Translations under genes and position numbers: made by a program
Shown: one piece after another, positions 1 to 5,832 of the stretch
Position numbering within the stretch: the stretch's first letter is position 1
Layout of the letters: each line of letters opens with the position of its first letter
Source of the DNA: Coriobacteriia bacterium
Lineage (GTDB): Bacteria > Actinomycetota > Coriobacteriia > Anaerosomatales > JAUVQN01
Assembly (NCBI GenBank): GCA_030598125.1
Contig: JAUVQN010000055.1
Span: 1 to 8,625, forward strand
Reading direction: 5' to 3'
Length of the DNA: 8,625 nucleotides
Notes under the pieces: generated by a model
Database searches by the model: none
Told to the model about the DNA's origin: nothing
What the model saw: only the letters and a program-made list of their open reading frames with translations

Positions 1-1007
1 AGGGCAAGCGGCAGCCCGGCTCGTCGTTCAAGACGTTCGTCCTCGTGACCGCGATCGAGCAAGGGGTGTCGCCGAACAGCTACATCGACGGCCGCGCACC
101 GGCGCGCATCCCGATGGAACCCAAGACGTGGGTCGTGTACGGCGGCCGAAGCGGCCACATCACCATATCGAGCGCGACGGTCGGGTCGGTGAATGCAGCC
201 TACGCACGCCTGATCATGAAGGTCGGTCCCGAGAACGTGAAGGAGACCGCGCAGCGGATGGGGATCACCACGGACATCGCCCCCTATCCGTCGATCGCGC
301 TGGGCGGGGAGAACGTGGCTCCCATCGAGATGGCCTCCGCCTACGGCACGCTCGCGAACAACGGCGTGCACAACCGCCCGGTCACGATCACGCGCATAGA
401 GGATTCGAACGGGAACCTGATCTATCAGCACGAGCCGGAACCACAGATCATCCTCGCGCCCGAGGTCTCCTACGCGACGACGAGGATCCTGCAGCGCGTC
501 ATCTCGAGCGGGACGGGTCGCGGGGCAGCCATCGGCCGACCCGCGGCAGGCAAGACTGGGACGAGCCAGACGTATCGCGATGCGTGGTTCGTGGGCTACA
601 CCCCACAGCTTGCCACCGCGGTCTGGATGGGCTACTACGACCGCGAGCTCCCGATGAGCAACGTGCACGGACGGCGGGTCTTCGGGGGGACGTTCCCTGC
701 GACCATCTGGAAGATATTCATGTCGCGGGCTCTGGCGAACGAGCCGGTCCTCGACTTCCAGTCGGCGCCGAGTCCTCGGTACACGAAGTTCTGGTCGAGG
801 CCGGGTAGGCCGGGTTCGGCCACCTCGACGCCGCAGCCCGCACCGCCGCCGCAACCAACACCGCCGCCTCAGACGGAACCCGTGCCGGAACCCGTGCCCG
901 AACCAGAGCCCGAACCAGAGCCCGAGCCCGAGCCTGAACCGGAGCCACCGCCGGAGCCCGAGCCAGAGCCCACGAGCACGCCGAACCCGACGGCGGTCGC
1001 GAGATAG
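1..1007 (+). CDS. Penicillin-binding protein, transpeptidase domain and C-terminal tail (5' partial)
   Basis: This is the C-terminal part of a peptidoglycan D,D-transpeptidase, which cross-links cell-wall peptides outside the membrane. The reading frame is open from base 3 to the TAG at 1005-1007 (334 residues visible) and continues off the left edge. All three penicilloyl-transferase motifs are present in order. The SxxK motif is in RQPGSSFK, with the catalytic Ser codon at 21-23 and Lys at 30-32. SxN is SVN at 186-194, and KTG at 552-560 is followed by DAWFVGYTP. The RQPGSSFK context and GGTFPATIW near the domain end resemble class A (bifunctional) PBPs. The glycosyltransferase half would lie upstream and cannot be seen, so the class is inferred. 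The GTG at 45 is internal, since it follows the catalytic serine. After the domain comes a roughly 75-residue tail rich in Pro, Glu and Gln. The gene converges on the arg operon. Confidence 0.93.
   Translation, partial: GKRQPGSSFKTFVLVTAIEQGVSPNSYIDGRAPARIPMEPKTWVVYGGRSGHITISSATVGSVNAAYARLIMKVGPENVKETAQRMGITTDIAPYPSIALGGENVAPIEMASAYGTLANNGVHNRPVTITRIEDSNGNLIYQHEPEPQIILAPEVSYATTRILQRVISSGTGRGAAIGRPAAGKTGTSQTYRDAWFVGYTPQLATAVWMGYYDRELPMSNVHGRRVFGGTFPATIWKIFMSRALANEPVLDFQSAPSPRYTKFWSRPGRPGSATSTPQPAPPPQPTPPPQTEPVPEPVPEPEPEPEPEPEPEPEPPPEPEPEPTSTPNPTAVAR
876..971 (+). repeat. Low-complexity Glu-Pro repeat coding for the PBP tail
   Basis: Sixteen consecutive two-codon units encode mostly Glu-Pro, with two Val-Pro units near the start and one Pro-Pro unit late. 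The DNA is a degenerate 6-base repeat of the gagccc type; third positions vary (gaa/gag, ccc/cca/ccg/cct), so it is not a perfect tandem array. A Pro/Gln/Thr-rich stretch precedes it from about 820. Such tails are common at the C-terminus of actinobacterial class A PBPs and probably form an extended acidic spacer in the cell wall. Repeats of this kind can change length by slippage, although the mixed codons limit that here. Confidence 0.85.
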
Positions 1008-1079
1008 CCGGGTCCCTTCGGGCGGTGGTCACTCGAGCGTAGTGTCACGGGAGACCGGCCTCTCGGAGGTGGCCGGACG
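1008..1079. other. Convergent intergenic spacer
   Basis: The 72 bases between the PBP stop codon and the NIF3-like gene stop codon are the only non-coding space between the two convergent transcription units. They are too short for another gene. They hold a GC-rich hairpin at 1055-1076 and a weak 4-base inverted pair (cact at 1030-1033, agtg at 1041-1044). No T-run follows either one on either strand. Confidence 0.8.
1055..1076. terminator. Possible bidirectional terminator hairpin
   Basis: A perfect 6-bp all-GC stem (ccggcc at 1055-1060 with ggccgg at 1071-1076) encloses a 10-base loop. Within the loop, cctc and gagg could form an alternative inner stem around tcg. It lies between two convergent genes, where a shared terminator is expected. 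There is no U-tract on either side, so it is not a canonical intrinsic terminator. High-GC actinobacteria often have such tract-less hairpins, but a chance stem in GC-rich DNA is also possible. Confidence 0.35.
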
Positions 1080-2030
1080 CTAGCGGCGGACGCGCACGAT
1101 CCCTGACACGCAGGTGACGTCGACGCCCTGGGACTCGATCTCGTCGAGGACGAGGTTCATGCCGATCGCGTCCGACGCTATGTGCCCGGCGATCACGAGA
1201 TTCAGCTTCAGCTCACCGGCGTGCTTGATGTGCTCCTCGGAGTAGTGCATGCCTACGAGAGTGCCGACGCCGGCGGCCGCGAGCCTGTCGAGCGCTTCCT
1301 TCGGCCCTTCGGTGCCGCCTGTCATGTCCACCACCGCGCGACCGGGCCGCAGCTCCGCGTCTCCTTGGACGATCGCGGGGCCGCAGCCCTTCTTCGCCGC
1401 ATCCTCGTCCTCGGGGATCGTGCGGAGCGCCTTGACGAGCGACTCCAGACTGTCGGCGGCGGTCGCATCGACGAACCGCTGGACGAACGATGTGACGCAG
1501 TTGTCCGCCGGCGTGTGGCACGACATCAGAGCGAGGTCCAGCTGCTCGGCTGCGGACACCGTACGGTAATGGTTGTGCGGCATCACCTTGCGCCGGACCT
1601 CCCGAGCGCGTTCCATGATGAGCGCGTCCGCGACTCCCAGGCCCACGCCCTGCGCGCTCCACAGATCGGCCTGCATGCGCATGACCTCGTCGAGGTTGGC
1701 GAAACCGGGCCCCTCGGGGTGGTGCGCGAACACGAGATCGATGGGCTCGCCGCGCTCGCGCAGACGGTCGGCAAGGAGCATCTCTCCAACCTCCATGTCC
1801 ACACCGCAGATCAAGCCGCGCACCTCGAGGTCCGGGTCCCCGACGACGATTCGAGTATCCGAGTACGGGTTGGCCAGGCGCTCCTCGTCGAAGAAGACCT
1901 TGTCGTCGTCGGTCAGCTTGTCGTAGGCAGTACGCTCGCGCTCGAGCGCACGGTCGATCTCCACGCTGCCGCGGGGATCCTCGGCGATCCCCTTGTCGAC
2001 AGCGGTCTTGTAGATGTCACCGAGTCTCAC
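1080..2030 (-). CDS. NIF3/DUF34 family dinuclear-metal protein, long form
   Basis: This 316-residue protein belongs to the NIF3-like (DUF34, YbgI/YqfO) family, whose members bind two metal ions. The family's function is unsettled; a metal-dependent hydrolase role is often proposed. Visible family motifs are the His pair in VFAHHPEG (H103, H104), SCHTPADN (H172, D176, the HxxxD pattern of E. coli YbgI), GMHYSEEH at 260-267, and AGHIASD (H283, D287). D287 stands where YbgI has Glu. The start is GTG at 2030, giving VRLGDIYK, a typical start for this long subgroup. A ribosome binding site, GGGAAGAGGA at 2038-2047, lies 7 bases upstream. The frame stays open to 2210, but that extension is mpg read in another frame. 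The start lies inside the end of mpg, so translation is probably coupled. This is the last gene of the operon. Confidence 0.88.
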   Translation of the reverse strand: MRLGDIYKTAVDKGIAEDPRGSVEIDRALERERTAYDKLTDDDKVFFDEERLANPYSDTRIVVGDPDLEVRGLICGVDMEVGEMLLADRLRERGEPIDLVFAHHPEGPGFANLDEVMRMQADLWSAQGVGLGVADALIMERAREVRRKVMPHNHYRTVSAAEQLDLALMSCHTPADNCVTSFVQRFVDATAADSLESLVKALRTIPEDEDAAKKGCGPAIVQGDAELRPGRAVVDMTGGTEGPKEALDRLAAAGVGTLVGMHYSEEHIKHAGELKLNLVIAGHIASDAIGMNLVLDEIESQGVDVTCVSGIVRVRR

Positions 2031-2721
2031 GGTCGTGTCCTCTTCCCTGGGCGCCACTCGCCCGCCCCTTCGGTATCCGTCGTCCCGGCTTCGCGCGCGA
2101 GACGTACGGGTTGTCCACGAGATAGTACCGCAGTGGCAGTCCGTGGCCTTGGGAAAGACCGACGCGACCGGAGACGCCTGTCTCATCGTCCGGCGGAGCG
2201 ACCGGCTCACGGACGCTCAACCGACCCTCCCCAAGGAGCGTGCCGTTGTCGTCGAGGTCGACACCGAGCGCCTGGGCGACCTTGCCCGGTCCGTTCGTGA
2301 GCTCGGGCCCGGCCCGGCCCGCGCGTCGATCGACCATGACGTCGATCCCCGCTATTGGCTCCACGGCGCGGATGAGCACTGCTCCGGCCTCGCCCTCCCG
2401 CTCCGCCACGAGGTTGAGCATGTGGTGCATCCCGTACGTGAAGTAGACGTAGATCGTGCCGGGCCGGCCGTACATCACGCGATTGCGCTCCGTCACACCC
2501 CGGGTGGACGCGTGGGAACCAGGGTCATTCGCGCCCAGGTACGCCTCCGTCTCGACGATGCGCCCGGCCGTGAGACGTCTGCCCACGGTGCTGACGAGCG
2601 TCGCGCCGAGCAGTTCCTCGGCGACCGCACGCGAGTCGCGAGCGAAGAAATCCTGCGGCAGCGGACTCCCGAGCGCGTCCTCGTCCTCCTCCCCGCCGGC
2701 AGACTCGGCGCGCTTCTTCAT
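2017..2721 (-). CDS. mpg: 3-methyladenine DNA glycosylase (AAG/MPG type)
   Basis: This 234-residue enzyme excises alkylated or deaminated purines (3-methyladenine, hypoxanthine) from DNA as the first step of base-excision repair. It aligns by eye with human AAG. ETEAYLG contains the catalytic Glu (E59) and the intercalating-region Tyr (Y61). H70 has the same spacing as human H136. IYVYFTYGMHH carries Y96, matching the base-flipping Tyr162. NGPGKVAQALG and the final LRYYLVDNPYVSR are also family-typical. The domain starts near residue 21; before it is a short acidic leader (GGEEDEDA). The ATG at 2721 overlaps the argH stop in ATGA. I see no good ribosome binding site before it, so it probably depends on re-initiation after argH. 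The 225-base in-frame extension upstream is argH antiphase and looks non-coding. A 24-residue basic tail (211-234) follows the usual family end and covers the NIF3 gene's start. Confidence 0.94.
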   Translation of the reverse strand: MKKRAESAGGEEDEDALGSPLPQDFFARDSRAVAEELLGATLVSTVGRRLTAGRIVETEAYLGANDPGSHASTRGVTERNRVMYGRPGTIYVYFTYGMHHMLNLVAEREGEAGAVLIRAVEPIAGIDVMVDRRAGRAGPELTNGPGKVAQALGVDLDDNGTLLGEGRLSVREPVAPPDDETGVSGRVGLSQGHGLPLRYYLVDNPYVSRAKPGRRIPKGRASGAQGRGHDRETR

Positions 2722-4139
2722 TCCGGTGAGCGCGAGGCGACCCACTCCCGGTCGGCCTCGAGCCGCCCGCGCGCTACGCCGAACTGGTCGGAGACAGCGT
2801 CGGGCGAAGAGCCACCACGGCTCGAGCGCCGCGACACGGCAGCGTCGGCGGAGATCACCGCGAGGACGTCCTCCCCGAACTCCGGCGAGAAGCCGCGCAA
2901 CTCGTCCAGCGAGACGTCCTCGAGCGCGCGCCCGTCGGCCTCGCACGCGAGAACGATACGCCCGATGACCTCATGCGCGTCCCTGAAGGGGACTCCCTGT
3001 CCGACGAGATGATCCGCCAGGTCGGTCGCGGCCATGAACCCTCCACGAACGGCCGCGCGCATCCGGCCCTCGTCCACGCGCATGGTCCCGACCATCCCCG
3101 CCACAGCGACGAACGAGTCGGCCAGCGTGTCCACGGCGTCGAAGACGGCGGGTTTGTCCTCCTGCATGTCTTTGTTGTACGCGAGCGGAAGACCCTTCAG
3201 CATCACGAGCAGCGCCGTCAGGTCGCCGACGACGCGACCCGTCTTCCCGCGTACGAGTTCGGCGAAGTCCGGGTTCTTCTTCTGCGGCATGATCGACGAG
3301 CCGGTCGCCCACGCGTCGTCCATGACGACGAAGGCGAACTCCTGGCTCGACCAGAGCACGAGCTCCTCACAGAGCCGCGAGAGATGGACCATCGCGACCG
3401 TGCAGGCGTACGTGAGATCGACCAGGAAGTCCCGGTCCGAGACGGCGTCCATGGAGTTCTCGGCCACGCTTCCGAAGCCGAGCCGTTCCGCGACGAGCCC
3501 ACGATCGATCGGGAAGGGCGTTCCCGCGAGCGCGGCGCTACCGAGCGGCATGCTGTCCGCGGAGTCGTGCGCGAACCGGAGACGCCGCACGTCCCTGGCG
3601 AGCATCCAGGTGTATGCGAGCAGGTGATGCGCAAAGAGGACCGGCTGCGCCCGCTGCAGATGGGTGTAGCCGGGCATGATCGCTCCCGGATGCGCGTCGG
3701 CCACTGCGAGCAGCGCGGTCCTGAGCCCGTTCGCACCGGCGGCGAGCTCGAGAGCGGTCCGCTTCACGTACATCCTGGTATCGAGCGCGACCTGGTCGTT
3801 CCGCGATCTGGCGGTGTGGAGTCTGCCCCCGGCCGGACCTACGCGATCGACGAGCGCGCGCTCGATCGCCATGTGTATGTCCTCGTCTGCGTTCGAGAAC
3901 TCGAAGGACCCGTCGCGGATGTCCCGGTAGATCGCGGAGAGACCCTCTTCGATCCTGGCGGCGTCCTCCCCGGAGATCACGCCTGTCTGGGCGAGCATGC
4001 GTGCGTGCGCGATAGAGCCGCGGATGTCCTCCTCCCACATCCGGCGATCGACGGGCAGCGAGGCGCCGAACTCGTCGGTGAAGCGATCCGCCAAGCGATC
4101 GAAGCGACCGCTCCAGGCCTTGTCGTACTCCTCATCCAC
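2718..4139 (-). CDS. argH: Argininosuccinate lyase
   Basis: ArgH splits argininosuccinate into arginine and fumarate, the last step of arginine synthesis, as a cytoplasmic homotetramer. The 473 residues match the usual 455-475. N-terminal WSGRF, TARSRNDQVA at 109-118, the catalytic-base His of GYTHLQRAQP (H160), and the fumarase/lyase superfamily signature GSSIMPQKKNP at 280-290 with its catalytic Ser pair are all intact. QEDKP near 326-330 is also typical. The GTG at 4139 is chosen because it gives the normal N-terminus (MDEEYDKAWSGRF) and has GGCGAGGT at 4147-4154, 7 bases upstream, inside the end of argG. Only 3 bases separate it from the argG stop. Its own stop overlaps the mpg start. The C-terminal 50 residues are Ser/Arg-rich but in the usual position and frame (SPEF, SRGGSSPDAV). 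Confidence 0.97.
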   Translation of the reverse strand: MDEEYDKAWSGRFDRLADRFTDEFGASLPVDRRMWEEDIRGSIAHARMLAQTGVISGEDAARIEEGLSAIYRDIRDGSFEFSNADEDIHMAIERALVDRVGPAGGRLHTARSRNDQVALDTRMYVKRTALELAAGANGLRTALLAVADAHPGAIMPGYTHLQRAQPVLFAHHLLAYTWMLARDVRRLRFAHDSADSMPLGSAALAGTPFPIDRGLVAERLGFGSVAENSMDAVSDRDFLVDLTYACTVAMVHLSRLCEELVLWSSQEFAFVVMDDAWATGSSIMPQKKNPDFAELVRGKTGRVVGDLTALLVMLKGLPLAYNKDMQEDKPAVFDAVDTLADSFVAVAGMVGTMRVDEGRMRAAVRGGFMAATDLADHLVGQGVPFRDAHEVIGRIVLACEADGRALEDVSLDELRGFSPEFGEDVLAVISADAAVSRRSSRGGSSPDAVSDQFGVARGRLEADREWVASRSPE

Positions 4140-4142
4140 GGC

Positions 4143-5363
4143 TCAGACCTCGCCTTCGTGGCCGGCCCGCTTGCGCTGGTGCGCCCAGACCTTGGTCGGC
4201 AGCCCCCATAGATCGATGAAACCTTTGGAGGCCGCATGATCGAAGGTGTCCGCTTCGTCGTACGTCGCGAGCTCGTAGTCGTAGAGCGAGTAGTCCGAGC
4301 GCCTGCCGACCACGACGCAGCTCCCCTTGAAGAAGCGCAGCTTGACGTCGCCGGTGACCAGCTGCTGCGTAGACTCGATGAAGCCGTCGAGCGCCTCCTT
4401 GAGCGGCGAGAACCAGAGCCCGTTGTAGACGAGCTCGGCCCACTTCTGCTCGACTCCGAGCTTGTAGTGGAGCAGGTCACGCTCGAGGCAGACGTCCTCG
4501 AGGGCCTTGTGCGCCTCGATGAGCGCAAGGGCGCCGGGGACCTCGTATATCTCGCGGCTCTTGAGACCGACGAGCCTGTTCTCGATCATGTCGATGCGGC
4601 CGAACCCGTGCGAGCCGGCCACGTCGTTCAGTCCCGTCACGATCTCCTCGAGACCCATGATGCGCCCGTCGAGGGCGACCGGCAGCCCCTCGCGGAAGGA
4701 GATCTCGACGTACTCGCTCTCGTCCGCCGCCGTCCGTGCCGCGGAGGTCATCACGTAGATGTCCTCGGGCGGCTCCGTCCAGGGATCCTCGAGCACACCA
4801 CACTCGATCGCGCGTCCCCAGAGATTGTCATCGATCGAGTACGGACTCTCGCTCGTGGTCGGCACGGGGATGCCGCGCTCCTTCGCGTACTCCATGGACT
4901 CCTCGCGCGTCATGCCCCAGTCCCGCACGGGCGCGAGCACGCCGAGATCGGGATCGAGCGCCATGATGCCGACCTCGAAGCGGACCTGGTCGTTGCCCTT
5001 GCCGGTGCAGCCGTGAGCGATGTAGTGCGCTCCCTGGCGGTGCGCCTCCTCGACCAGGTGCTTGACGATGATCGGCCGGGAGAGCGCGGACACCAGCGGG
5101 TACTTGTTCTCGTAGAGCGCGTTCGCCTGGAGTGCCTTGGAGACGAAGTCGTCCACGTACTCGGTCTTCACGTCCCGGACGATCGACTCCACCGCCCCGA
5201 TACCGAGCGCCTTCTCCCGAACCATCTCGAGGTCCTGTCTGAGCTGGCCCACGTCGATGGCGAGCGCGACGACGTCGAGGTCGTGCCGCTCCCTCAGCCA
5301 CTGGATCGCGACGGACGTGTCGAGTCCGCCGGAGTACGCGAGTACGACCTTCTGCTTGTCCAT
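4143..5363 (-). CDS. argG: Argininosuccinate synthase
   Basis: ArgG joins citrulline and aspartate with ATP, giving argininosuccinate, AMP and pyrophosphate, the step before ArgH. The 406 residues match the ~400-residue bacterial type. The N-type ATP-pyrophosphatase loop AYSGGLDTS is at 9-17, YENKYPL at 84-90, the signature GCTGKGNDQVRFE at 118-130, and YSIDDNLWGRAIECGVLEDP from 175. No active-site motif is broken. The ATG at 5361-5363 follows a good ribosome binding site (GGGAAGGG at 5369-5376, 5-base spacing). The 42-base gap to argR is the longest in the operon and contains a hairpin next to this site. argH follows after 3 bases, so the two final pathway enzymes are probably made together. 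Confidence 0.98.
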   Translation of the reverse strand: MDKQKVVLAYSGGLDTSVAIQWLRERHDLDVVALAIDVGQLRQDLEMVREKALGIGAVESIVRDVKTEYVDDFVSKALQANALYENKYPLVSALSRPIIVKHLVEEAHRQGAHYIAHGCTGKGNDQVRFEVGIMALDPDLGVLAPVRDWGMTREESMEYAKERGIPVPTTSESPYSIDDNLWGRAIECGVLEDPWTEPPEDIYVMTSAARTAADESEYVEISFREGLPVALDGRIMGLEEIVTGLNDVAGSHGFGRIDMIENRLVGLKSREIYEVPGALALIEAHKALEDVCLERDLLHYKLGVEQKWAELVYNGLWFSPLKEALDGFIESTQQLVTGDVKLRFFKGSCVVVGRRSDYSLYDYELATYDEADTFDHAASKGFIDLWGLPTKVWAHQRKRAGHEGEV

Positions 5364-5375
5364 GGGATCCCTTCC

Positions 5376-5389
5376 CGCGCGGCGGCGCG
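5376..5389 (-). promoter_or_regulatory. GC hairpin abutting the argG ribosome binding site
   Basis: In the argR-argG gap, the minus strand reads CGCGC-CGCC-GCGCG, a perfect 5-bp all-GC stem with a 4-base loop. Its 3' arm ends on the first base of the argG Shine-Dalgarno sequence (GGGAAGGG, 5369-5376). In mRNA it could affect ribosome access or mark a processing point between argR and argG. It could also be a chance product of very GC-rich DNA. No promoter -10/-35 pair or ARG box was recognised in the gap. Confidence 0.3.
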
Positions 5390-5405
5390 AGGTCGGCGGC
5401 TACCC

Positions 5406-5828
5406 CTAGCGATACCTGTCGAGGCGCTCGACGAGAGCCTCGCCGGCACGCCCGTCAGCGGTGATCATGAGTATCGTGTCGTCCCCCGCGATCGAGCCGA
5501 GGATCCCGTCGAGGTCGGCGGCGTCGAGCGCCGCGGCCACACCGGGTGCCGCACCCGCCGAGGCCTTCACGAGGACGAGGTTGTCGGCGCGCACCACTTC
5601 CTCGACGAGCTCGGAGACCATGCGCTGGAGGTGTACGTCCTCCGAGAGCACGTAGACGCCTTCGGGCAGCTTCACGACGCCCATGTCTGCGATATCTCGC
5701 GAGACCGTCGCCTGCGTGCACGTGAATCCTTCCTCGTGCAGCCCGTCGACGAGGTCGCGCTGCGTCCGCACGACCGTCGAGCGCACGATGCGTCGGATCG
5801 CTTCCTGTCTCAGTCGTCGCTTGCGCAT
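5406..5828 (-). CDS. argR: Arginine repressor ArgR/AhrC
   Basis: ArgR is a hexameric, arginine-dependent transcription factor that represses arginine biosynthesis genes by binding palindromic ARG boxes. With the ATG at 5828 the protein has 140 residues, close to the family's ~150. The N-terminal winged helix contains the recognition motif TQATVSRDI at 38-46. The C-terminal oligomerisation and arginine-binding domain has GSIAGDDTILMI, whose Asp pair (D116, D117) matches the arginine-contacting pair of E. coli ArgR. An earlier in-frame ATG at 5870 would add 14 residues inside argD. The 5828 start is preferred because AAGGTG at 5834-5839 sits correctly spaced before it and the protein then begins MRKRRLRQEAI, as in relatives. 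That site overlaps the argD stop codon, which implies coupling. Being in the operon, it probably represses its own synthesis. The operator, presumably upstream of argC, is outside the window. Confidence 0.96.
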   Translation of the reverse strand: MRKRRLRQEAIRRIVRSTVVRTQRDLVDGLHEEGFTCTQATVSRDIADMGVVKLPEGVYVLSEDVHLQRMVSELVEEVVRADNLVLVKASAGAAPGVAAALDAADLDGILGSIAGDDTILMITADGRAGEALVERLDRYR

Positions 5829-5832
5829 GTGC

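Noticed and set aside
45..47. GTG at 45 as the start of the PBP gene
   Set aside because: The frame is open to the left edge and the catalytic SxxK motif lies upstream of it, so it is an internal codon.
2031..2210. N-terminal extension of the NIF3-like protein
   Set aside because: It is mpg read in another frame. The GTG at 2030 has a good ribosome binding site and gives the family-typical N-terminus.
1182..2300. 372-codon plus-strand open frame opposite the NIF3 gene and mpg
   Set aside because: Antisense shadow crossing the mpg/NIF3 overlap; composition is unlike a folded protein and no motif was found.
2722..2946. N-terminal extension of mpg from an upstream ATG
   Set aside because: The extension is Arg-rich out-of-frame argH sequence, and the glycosylase domain begins only after the ATG at 2721. 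The ATGA overlap gives a natural start.
2973..4211. 412-codon plus-strand open frame opposite argH
   Set aside because: Antisense shadow of argH; the Arg/His/Asp/Glu-rich composition matches a codon-phase artefact and no motif was seen.
5364..5405. ARG box (ArgR operator) in the argR-argG gap
   Set aside because: ARG boxes are AT-rich imperfect palindromes. This gap is almost entirely G and C with no such pattern.
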